Source: Leucobacter sp. PH1c
Lineage (GTDB): Bacteria > Actinomycetota > Actinomycetes > Actinomycetales > Microbacteriaceae
DNA: 60,763 nt
Assembly (NCBI RefSeq): GCF_000633415.1
Contig: NZ_AYMV01000012.1
Span: forward strand, 1-60,763
Direction: 5' to 3'
In this document: positions 48,774 to 56,251 of the stretch, in pieces
Numbering within the stretch: the stretch's first letter is position 1
Layout of the letters: each line of letters starts with the position of its first letter
Program-made: the position numbers and the translations under genes
The notes under the pieces: generated by a model
Databases searched by the model: none
What the model was told of the DNA's origin: nothing
Seen by the model: only the letters and a program-made list of their open reading frames with translations

Positions 48774-50633
48774 TCAGTTGATCGTCACGACGCGAGTGAG
48801 CGCGTCGACCAGCACGTCTGAGATCCCGCTCTCCTGCTGCATCTCGTCCCGCGCCGCGAGCACCTCGTCGGGGTGATCGGTGATGATGCCGTCGGTGCTG
48901 CGGCGCAGGTGCTCGCGCATGCCCGGGGTGTCGTTCACGGTCCACACCATGAAGCCGAGCCCCGCGTCGTGCGCGGCGCGCTGCATGCCCTCGGTCGCGC
49001 TCCACTCCTCGACGACGATGAAGTCCGCAACCGTGTCGGGGAGGCCGCCGCCCGCGAACGCCATCGTGTATCCGACGGTGAGGTCGGGGCGCAGCCGCTT
49101 CAGCCGGTCGACGCTCGCGGCGTCGAGCGAGTGGTAGATGTTCGCGTCGAGCGCGTCGAGCCCCTCGAGCTCGGTGATGAGCCGGTCGACGTGGTCCGGG
49201 GTGTCCGCGCCACCCAGCTTGATCTCGATGAGGAGCGGCATGTCCAGCTCCTGCGCCCGGGTCACGTAGTCGGCGAGGCTCGGGATCCGATCCGCGTGCC
49301 CCAGCCGGTCGCGCACCGTGCGCGAGGTGAGCTCGGCGAGCGTGAGGTCGCGCACCGCGACGTCCTCGCCCGCGAGGCGCCCGAGCTGCGCGTCGTGCAT
49401 CACAACGAACTCGCCGTCCGCCGTCTGCATCACGTCCATCTCGACGAGATCGGCGCCGGCCGCCGCTGCGGCCTCCAGCCCGCCGATCGTGTTCTCGACG
49501 CCGCCGTCGGAGAATCCGCGGTGGGCGAGCACGAGCGTCTCGGGGGCGGCGGCGAGCCGGTGCAGGGTGTCCCAGCCCGCCCAGCTGAGGCCCCCGGCGA
49601 CGAGCACGGCCGCCGCCGCGACCGCGCCTGCGGTGCGCCGGCGGTTCCGAAGCTCGGATGCGCCGGGGAGCGGCGCTGTGCCGGGCAGCGGCGCCGTGCC
49701 TGGCGCGGGCAGCAGGCGCAGCCGCGCGGGCTGGGCCGCTGCGATCCGGCGCACGCGGGTGAGGAGCACCGCAGCGACGGCGGCCGTGACGAAGCCGGTG
49801 AGCAGCATGCCGAGCAGCTGCGCCGTACCGAGGGAGACCGCTGCGACGCCGGGCGCCGCGTCGGGGGCGAGCGCGTCGGCGAGCGCGGTCGGCACGACCG
49901 CGGTGATGAGCAGCCCGATGCCGAGCGCGCCCGCGAGCGCCATGATCGCGGCGATCGCGATCGCGAAGGGGAGCCAGGCCCGCGGCCCCCGGGTGAGCCG
50001 CCAGCTGGTGCGCAGCGGGCGGCGCTCATCGGTCAGCACGAAGAGCGGGATCGTGAGTGCGAGCCGCACGTTCACCCACGCGAGCAGCAGGAGCACGACG
50101 GTGAAGACCGCCTCGCTCGTCGCCGACTTCGCGAGCTCGCCGGAGATGAACGAGGGGATCGCGATCCCGCGCGTGAGCGCCGAGGTGAAGCCGAACCCGG
50201 TGAGGGGGACGAGCAGGAACAGGTACGCCACGAGCGGGATCGCGGACGGCCGTACGAGTCGTCGCGCCACGCGCCCGAGCGCGCCGAGGAACTGACGCGC
50301 GCCCAGCTCGGGCCAGCGGAGCAGGACGACGAGCGCCGTGAACTGCAGCGCGAGCGCCCAGAACGCGAGCGCGATGATTGCGGCGAGCAGGGTCATCGTG
50401 ATCGGGAGCCCCGGCCCGCTCGGGAGCCGGCCGAGGTCGAGCCCGGTCATGCCGTTCGCGCGCAGGGCCTCGCGGAACACCCAACCGATCAGCGGGAGCG
50501 CGATGAGGAGCAGCACGAGCTGGGTGGCGAGGATGAGCCCGACGAGGCGTGCGCCGCCCCGCCGGAGACTCCGCGCGGCGTGGGCGAGCAGCACGCCGGA
50601 CTCCGCCCAGATCCCCGGTGCTCTGCGTGACAT
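48774..50633 (-). CDS. Membrane glycerophosphodiester phosphodiesterase
   Basis: A 619-aa two-part protein. The N-terminal ~330 residues are a multi-helix membrane domain (GDPD membrane type, PF10110-like; seven or so helices, with LTRGPRAWLPFAIAIAAIMA). A further helix lies at about 342-360. The C-terminal GDPD TIM barrel (about 370-610) has VLAHRGFSDGGVENTIGGLE (His-Arg and Glu), DLVEMDVMQTADGEFVVMHD (metal and second His) and LIEIK. It should hydrolyse glycerophosphodiesters at the outer membrane surface. Repeated PGTAPLPGTAPLPG forms a linker at about 313-327. Convergent to the DedA gene with 13 bp between stops. Confidence 0.9.
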   Translation of the reverse strand: MSRRAPGIWAESGVLLAHAARSLRRGGARLVGLILATQLVLLLIALPLIGWVFREALRANGMTGLDLGRLPSGPGLPITMTLLAAIIALAFWALALQFTALVVLLRWPELGARQFLGALGRVARRLVRPSAIPLVAYLFLLVPLTGFGFTSALTRGIAIPSFISGELAKSATSEAVFTVVLLLLAWVNVRLALTIPLFVLTDERRPLRTSWRLTRGPRAWLPFAIAIAAIMALAGALGIGLLITAVVPTALADALAPDAAPGVAAVSLGTAQLLGMLLTGFVTAAVAAVLLTRVRRIAAAQPARLRLLPAPGTAPLPGTAPLPGASELRNRRRTAGAVAAAAVLVAGGLSWAGWDTLHRLAAAPETLVLAHRGFSDGGVENTIGGLEAAAAAGADLVEMDVMQTADGEFVVMHDAQLGRLAGEDVAVRDLTLAELTSRTVRDRLGHADRIPSLADYVTRAQELDMPLLIEIKLGGADTPDHVDRLITELEGLDALDANIYHSLDAASVDRLKRLRPDLTVGYTMAFAGGGLPDTVADFIVVEEWSATEGMQRAAHDAGLGFMVWTVNDTPGMREHLRRSTDGIITDHPDEVLAARDEMQQESGISDVLVDALTRVVTIN

Positions 50634-50803
50634 GTCGCCTCCCGAACTCGCGGGGCCGCGGCATCTCCGCCCGTGGTTCGGGAGCCCCGGATCCAGCGTA
50701 GGCCCGCCGCGTCATTTGCCTCTGGCGGCGCACGGGACGCGCTCATAGACTGAGCACATCTGAGACGCGGGCGTCCGGGATGACCGTGACGGGGGGAGCG
50801 GGT

Positions 50804-52807
50804 ATGAAGCGGTGGGCAGCTCGGTTCGGAGCCGCGCTGGCGGCGGGGATGCTCCTCATGGCGCCCGCGGCCGCGGGGGCGACCGAGCCGCCCGCATTCT
50901 CCGGCGCCTACGTGCTCGATGAGACCGAGGCGGGGGTGCTCGGCTCGGAGCGCGCTGCACTCGAGGCCGAGGTGCGCGACTTCGCCGCCGAGCACGGCGT
51001 GCAGCTCTTCGTGGTCTACGTGGATCGCTTCACCTCCCCGGAGGATCCGCTCGATTGGGGCGCCGCCACCGCCGAGAAGAACTTCCTCGGCGACGACGGG
51101 GTGCTCCTCAGCGTCGCCGTTCAGGATCGCCTCTTCGATCTGAACGCGCCGCAGGCGCTCATCTCGGATGCGCAGTACACCGCGCTTACCGACGACTACG
51201 TGCGCCCGGCGCTGAAGCGCGGCGACTGGGCCGGGGTGGTGGGCGAGACCCTGCGCGGGATCGAGCGCACCGTTCTTGACCCCGGGACGAACGGAACCGG
51301 GATCGCGGTGGCCGTCGTGGGCGGCGTCGTCGTGCTCGGCGGAGGGGCCGCCGCGATCGTGCTGGCGCGGAAGCGGCGGCGCGCGGGGGCTGAGGGGGCC
51401 TCGCCCGAGGAGCTCCCGCTCAGCGAGCTGGAGGCCCGCGCGAGCGCGCTGCTCGTGCGGGTGGACGACGACGTGCGGAGCAGCGAGCAGGAGCTTGGCT
51501 TCGCGCAGGCGCAGTTCGGTGAGGACGCCGCCGCGCCCTTCGCCGCCGCGATCGCCGAGGCGCGCGCGCAGCTCCACGCCGCGTTCCTGCTGCGGCAGCA
51601 GCTCGACGACGCGGAGCCGGACACGCCTGAGCAGCAGCGGGCCTGGCTCACCGAGATCATCGCGCGCTGCGAGGGCGCGAAGGCGTCCCTCGAAGCGCAC
51701 ACCGAGTCGTTCTCGCGGCTGCGCGAGGTCGAGCAGCGGGCGCCGGAGGCGCTCGCGCAGCTCCGGCTCGCGCTGCCCGGGGTGGAGCAACGTCTCCTCG
51801 CCGGGCGAGGGGTCGCCGCGGAGCTCGACGGCGTGTACGCCGCGTCCATCACGGCACCGATCGCGGCGAACCTCGCGGAGGCGGAGCAGCGCCTCGGCCT
51901 CGTCGCCGAGTGCCTCGTCGCGGCGGACGCAGAGCTCGCCGCGGGCCAGACGGGCGCCGCAGCGGTAAGCATCCGCGCCGGCGAGGCCGCGCTCGAGCAG
52001 GCCGGCGCCCTCGCGGACTCCCCGAGCACGGTGCGGGCGGAGCTCGCGGAGAGCGCGCAGCAGCTCGGGGCGGCGCACGATGATCTGCGCGCGGATCTGC
52101 AGCTCGCCGCCGCACTCGCTGCCGGTGCCGGGGCCGAGGACCGCGCGGCGCTCGAAGCGGCCGTCGCCGAGGTGAGCGCGGTACTGGCCGCCGACACCGC
52201 GGGCGATCCCGTTCGCGCGCTCTCGGCCGCCGCCGCAGCGAACGTGCGCATCGACGCGGCGATCGGCACCGCGCGCGAATCGGCCGAGCGGCTGCGCCGC
52301 GCGGAGGCCGCGCGCGACGAGGCGCTCATTCCCGCTCGCGCGGAGGTGCTCGCAGCCGAGCAGTTCATCGAGACCCGGCGCGGTGCGATCGGCCCCGAGG
52401 CCCGCACACGCCTGTCCGAGGCGAAGCGGCAGCTGCAGATCGCCGAGGAGCTCGCGCAGACGGACCCGCTGCGTTCGGCCCAGAGCGCGCAGCAGGCCAG
52501 CCAGTACGCACGGGCCGCCTCCCGTCTCGCGAGCGCCGATGTCTCGGGGTGGGGCGATGGCCCCGGATCGCCCGGAACGGGGGGCGGCAGCTTCGGCGGG
52601 GCCGTGCTGGGCGGCATCCTCGGCGGGCTGCTGAGCGGCTCCGGCGGCTCCAGCGGATCGCGCAGCTCCGGGGGCTGGAGCGGCTCGAACGGCGGTTTCA
52701 CCGGGGGGTGGAACGGCGGCGGCTCGATCGGGGGATCCGGGGGCGGCTTCGGCGGTTCCCGAGGATCCGGCGGCGGCGGCCGGCGCGGTGGCGGCGGGCG
52801 GTTCTGA
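50804..52807 (+). CDS. TPM-domain membrane protein with coiled-coil middle and Gly/Ser-rich tail
   Basis: A 667-aa protein. Signal peptide to about residue 28 (LMAPAAAGAT), TPM domain (about 35-150, YVLDETEAGVLGSERAALEA and DDGVLLSVAVQDRLFDL), one membrane helix (about 167-187) followed by KRRR, then a long Ala/Glu-rich helical region (about 205-580) predicted as coiled coil, and a tail of about 70 residues with repeated GGSS, GGW and GGGF units. TPM proteins are of uncertain activity. ATG at 50804 with GGGGGAG upstream. The next gene, 100 bp on, is a PspA protein; the pair suggests a membrane-stress role (inference). Confidence 0.83.
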   Translation: MKRWAARFGAALAAGMLLMAPAAAGATEPPAFSGAYVLDETEAGVLGSERAALEAEVRDFAAEHGVQLFVVYVDRFTSPEDPLDWGAATAEKNFLGDDGVLLSVAVQDRLFDLNAPQALISDAQYTALTDDYVRPALKRGDWAGVVGETLRGIERTVLDPGTNGTGIAVAVVGGVVVLGGGAAAIVLARKRRRAGAEGASPEELPLSELEARASALLVRVDDDVRSSEQELGFAQAQFGEDAAAPFAAAIAEARAQLHAAFLLRQQLDDAEPDTPEQQRAWLTEIIARCEGAKASLEAHTESFSRLREVEQRAPEALAQLRLALPGVEQRLLAGRGVAAELDGVYAASITAPIAANLAEAEQRLGLVAECLVAADAELAAGQTGAAAVSIRAGEAALEQAGALADSPSTVRAELAESAQQLGAAHDDLRADLQLAAALAAGAGAEDRAALEAAVAEVSAVLAADTAGDPVRALSAAAAANVRIDAAIGTARESAERLRRAEAARDEALIPARAEVLAAEQFIETRRGAIGPEARTRLSEAKRQLQIAEELAQTDPLRSAQSAQQASQYARAASRLASADVSGWGDGPGSPGTGGGSFGGAVLGGILGGLLSGSGGSSGSRSSGGWSGSNGGFTGGWNGGGSIGGSGGGFGGSRGSGGGGRRGGGGRF

Positions 52808-52907
52808 CGGCGCCCCGGGCGCGCGTCTCGACACGGGCCGGAACGCACCGGCTCACGAGCAGACTTCCCCGAGCTGGTTCGGTGGAACAACAGGAAAGGA
52901 AGCCGAC

Positions 52908-53624
52908 ATGGCAAAGCAGTCCATCCTTGGCCGTATCGCACAGCTCGCCAAGGCCAACATCAACGCGCTCCTCGACGCCGCGGAGGATCCCGAGAAGATG
53001 CTCAACCAGATGGAGCGCGACTACAAGAACAGCATCGCCGATGCCGAGAGCTCGGTCGCGCAGACCATCGGCAACCTGCGTCTGATGGAGGCGGACCTCG
53101 AGGAGGATCGCCAGGCGATCACCGAGTGGGGGAGCAAGGCCGCGGCTGCCTCGGCGCAGGCGGAGACCCTCCGCGCGGGCGGCGACGCCGCGGGCGCGGA
53201 CCGCTTCGACACGCTCGCGCGAGTGGCGCTCTCCAAGCAGATCTCCTTCGAGAAGGAGGTCGCCGCGGCCGAGCCGAGCGTCGCCGCGCAGCAGCAGGTG
53301 GTCGAGCAACTCAAGACGGGCCTGCAGACGATGCGCGAGAAGCTCGTGCAGCTCCAGGCGAAGCGCGACGAGCTCGTCTCCCGTGGCAAGGTGGCGCAGG
53401 CACAGGCGCAGGTGCAGGACGCCGTCAAGAACCTCGACGTGCTCGATCCCACGAGCGAGCTCGGCCGCTTCGAGGAGAAGGTGAAGCGCCAGGAGGCCAT
53501 GGTGCGCGGGCAGGCCGAGCTCGCCGCCTCGACGCTCGATGCCCAGTTCAACGAGCTTGACGACCTGGGCGCGCAGAGCGAGGTCGATCAGCGGCTCCAG
53601 GCGCTCAAGCAGCGCGGGCAGTAG
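52908..53624 (+). CDS. PspA/IM30 family membrane-stress protein
   Basis: A 238-aa nearly all-helical protein. N-terminus SILGRIAQLAKANINALLDA with AEDPEKMLNQMERDY matches the PspA amphipathic helix and following helix; later segments are coiled coil (QQQVVEQLKTGLQTMREKLV). PspA proteins bind and stabilise stressed membranes as ESCRT-III-like oligomers. AGGAAAGGA lies upstream of the ATG. There is no pspF-like regulator nearby; the TPM gene upstream is the probable partner. Confidence 0.92.
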   Translation: MAKQSILGRIAQLAKANINALLDAAEDPEKMLNQMERDYKNSIADAESSVAQTIGNLRLMEADLEEDRQAITEWGSKAAAASAQAETLRAGGDAAGADRFDTLARVALSKQISFEKEVAAAEPSVAAQQQVVEQLKTGLQTMREKLVQLQAKRDELVSRGKVAQAQAQVQDAVKNLDVLDPTSELGRFEEKVKRQEAMVRGQAELAASTLDAQFNELDDLGAQSEVDQRLQALKQRGQ

Positions 53625-53644
53625 CGCCGTGACGCGGCGGGCGG

Positions 53645-54571
53645 TTAGCGCCGCCCGCCGCGCGCCTTGCGGTACGGGTGCGTCTGCACGCGCGCGACGA
53701 CCTCGGAGATGAGATCCTCCGAGCTGCGGCCCGCCCGCGCCGAGGCGATGAGGCGGCGGGTCACTCGAGCTGCGGCCCGGAGATTCATCGGTCGCCCCTC
53801 GATGCCGAAGAGCAGCAGCGCCCAGTCGGGGAGGAGCGACAGGATCCCGTCCTGGATGTTCACGGCCGCCCATACCTTGACCGGGTTGCCGCTGAGCGTG
53901 GGCTTGCGCATCGCTCGCGTGTTCTCCGCAGCCGGCAGGGTGAGCGCCATCCAATCCTTGTTGTCATCGATGTAGCGATCGAGCTCCTCGCGGCTCCCCG
54001 GGAGGAGCTCTTCGCCCTCGATCCCGACGATGCGCGCCGCCTCGTGCTGCTCGACGACGAAGCGATCCTGCTCGGCCACCGTGAGCGTCGGGCCGAACGC
54101 ATCGGCCGCGCGCAGCACCCCGTAGACGATGCAGTTGTGGGTCCACGCGAGCCACTCCTGCGTGTCGGCCCGCAGCTCCTGCCCCGTGTGCGGGTCGGTC
54201 CAGACGCTCGCCGCGTGCAGGCGCTGCACGGCGGCCCCCGCGGCGTCGGCGTGGTCGCGATCGCCGAACACGGTCGTGTCGATGTACCGGCCCGTGCGCT
54301 CGCCGCGCCCCTCGATGTCGGTGGAGTACCCGCTCGTGCCCTCGAAGAGCCGCATCATCTGCGGGTTCAGCGACTGGAGCAGGATCGCGGCCACGCCGCC
54401 GAGCTGGGAAGAGGGGTCCGAGAAGAGGCGCCAGCTGATGCTGTCCGGCCCGAAGTACCCGGCGTCGCCGCCCGTTTCGGTGCTCGTTGCCGCTCCCGGC
54501 TGCCCCGTGCCGCCGACGTGCACGGGGCAGCCGGGGGCGGGGTGATCGGTGCGCTGCTCGGACGTGCTCAT
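53645..54571 (-). CDS. MpaB-family (DUF2236) oxygenase-like protein
   Basis: A 308-aa protein of the DUF2236/MpaB family: SISWRLFSDPSSQLGGVAAI, RTGRYIDTTVFGDRDHADAA, and EWLAWTHNCIVYGVLRAADA with His residues expected to bind haem or iron. Family relatives include latex-clearing protein and mycophenolic-acid oxygenase MpaB. A Pro/Gly N-terminus has CPVHVG but no clear signal peptide. Convergent with the PspA gene (20 bp between stops). Substrate unknown. Confidence 0.83.
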   Translation of the reverse strand: MSTSEQRTDHPAPGCPVHVGGTGQPGAATSTETGGDAGYFGPDSISWRLFSDPSSQLGGVAAILLQSLNPQMMRLFEGTSGYSTDIEGRGERTGRYIDTTVFGDRDHADAAGAAVQRLHAASVWTDPHTGQELRADTQEWLAWTHNCIVYGVLRAADAFGPTLTVAEQDRFVVEQHEAARIVGIEGEELLPGSREELDRYIDDNKDWMALTLPAAENTRAMRKPTLSGNPVKVWAAVNIQDGILSLLPDWALLLFGIEGRPMNLRAAARVTRRLIASARAGRSSEDLISEVVARVQTHPYRKARGGRR

Positions 54572-54698
54572 GTAGATTCCCCCGATCCGCTCCCGGTGCC
54601 TCGATGCGCCCGGGAAAAAGTGTGGATGATGTCCAAGAATAGCGCAGCGGTGCTCGCGGGAGGCCGGTCGCCCCGGGGCGGTCCGCGCGGCCGAGACC

Positions 54699-55901
54699 CT
54701 AGCGCTCGTCGAGGATCGCGGGCCGAGGCTCCTGGGTCGGGGCGCGCCGCCCCACCAGGGCGAGCATGGGGAAGAGGAGCACGGTGAGCATCGCGGCGCC
54801 CACCATCGCGGCGGCGAGCGGTGCGCCGATCACGCCGTGCTCCACGCCGATCCCGCTCACCGCGATGACGAGCGGCAGCGTCGTCGCGGTGCAGAGCGCG
54901 GCGGTGCGCCGGTCGCTCGCGGAGGTGCCGCGTCCTGCCGCGAACCAGCCGGGCACTCCGCGGACGACGAGCATGGTGAGCGCGAACACGGGCACGAGAG
55001 CGAGCGCTGCGGGATCGCTGAGGAGCGCTGCGAGCGGGAACGTGACGCCCGTGGAGATGAAGAAGACGGGTACGAGGAATCCGAAGGCGACGGAGTCGAG
55101 CTTCGCCTCGATCACCCGGAGCTCCTCGGGATCGCCGCCCTGCAGTACGGCGCGGGCGAGCATGCCCGCGGTGAACGCGCCGAGCAGGAAGTCGACGCCG
55201 AGCGCGAGGGCGAGCGTGACGAGCGCTGCCAGGATCAAGAGAACGAAGCGCACCGCGAACTGGCCGCTCGTGTGCAGGGTGAGTGTCACCATGCGTCGGA
55301 GCCAGTCGTGCGGGCCGCGCTGGGCGAGCCAGAACGCGAGCGCGGCGACGAGGGCGAAGCCGACGAGTACGAGCGTGCCGGCGATCGGCTGGCGGCCGCT
55401 CAGGAACACCGACACCGCGATCAGGGGAGCGAACTCGCCGATCGCGCCGGCCCGAACAATCGCATTCCCGAGCGGCGTGCGTGCGAGCCCGGCGTCGCGC
55501 AAGATCGGCATGAGTGTGCCGAGCGCCGTCCCGGTGAGGGCGACCGCGATGAGCGCGGCGGCCTCGGGGCTCGGCCCGAGGAGGAACCCCGCGCCCAGTG
55601 CGAGCACGGCGGAGAGGGACCACCAGGCCACGCCGCGGCGGCCGGGAGCGCCGCGGAACGTGCTCGGTTCGATCTCGTTGCCCGCCATGAAGAAGAGCGC
55701 GGCGAGGCCGATCTGCGTGAGCGCGTCGAGGATCGGGGAGTCCGTGATCCAGCCGAGCCCGGACGGTCCGAGCAGCATGCCGAGACCGATCTCGAAGACG
55801 ACGAGCGGGATCACGAGCACGCGCCCGACGAGCGCGGCGAGGAGCGGGGCGATCACCGCGGCGAGGGGGATCACGAGCGTCGACAGATCTGCACTGGTCA
55901 C
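54699..55901 (-). CDS. CPA2-type cation:proton antiporter
   Basis: A 400-aa membrane protein with about 12 helices (VFEIGLGMLLGPSGLGWITD, LFFMAGNEIEPSTFRG, FLLGAFTAGMLARAVLQGGD, VFFISTGVTFPLAAL). The order fits the Na+/H+ or K+/H+ exchanger domain of the CPA2 family without the C-terminal TrkA-N domain. The GTG at 55901 has AGAGGA upstream; an open frame reaches further but reads as Arg/Gly-rich noise. Ion specificity is not visible. Confidence 0.87.
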   Translation of the reverse strand: MTSADLSTLVIPLAAVIAPLLAALVGRVLVIPLVVFEIGLGMLLGPSGLGWITDSPILDALTQIGLAALFFMAGNEIEPSTFRGAPGRRGVAWWSLSAVLALGAGFLLGPSPEAAALIAVALTGTALGTLMPILRDAGLARTPLGNAIVRAGAIGEFAPLIAVSVFLSGRQPIAGTLVLVGFALVAALAFWLAQRGPHDWLRRMVTLTLHTSGQFAVRFVLLILAALVTLALALGVDFLLGAFTAGMLARAVLQGGDPEELRVIEAKLDSVAFGFLVPVFFISTGVTFPLAALLSDPAALALVPVFALTMLVVRGVPGWFAAGRGTSASDRRTAALCTATTLPLVIAVSGIGVEHGVIGAPLAAAMVGAAMLTVLLFPMLALVGRRAPTQEPRPAILDER

Positions 55902-56251
55902 GTCGGTGGGTCCTCTCTGCGGGGCGCGGTCACCCGCGCCCCATGCTAGCGAGTCGGCGCCCTCTCGGCTGTATCGCTCGTTCGAGCGAGGCGCCAGCGC
56001 CATTCCGCGTTCGGGCGGGTGAATACCGGGGTGAATTGTCGGCTAAAGATCTACGGGTGTAGCAGGAAACACTTAGGGTGGTTTTAGTTCGCAAGATGAA
56101 CTAAATGTGTCGGGGGTGCACGCAGGGGGAATCTGGCCGTCGGGGGACGGCCGTACACCGGTGCCCAAGGGCTGTATTTGGCGTGCCGTTTTCAGGCTTG
56201 TCGTGACGTCCGGCGCAGTTTCTATCCACCGAAACTGATGAGGACACCACT
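55902..56251. other. 350-bp intergenic region: divergent promoters and long leader
   Basis: No gene seen. The right part is AT-richer. It holds a perfect palindrome TTTAGTTC-GCAAGAT-GAACTAAA (56083-56105) and a GC hairpin GGCCGTC-GGGG-GACGGCC (56135-56152), both upstream of the surface-protein gene. If transcription begins near 56080-56110, the leader would be about 150 nt and contain the GC hairpin. Confidence 0.45.
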
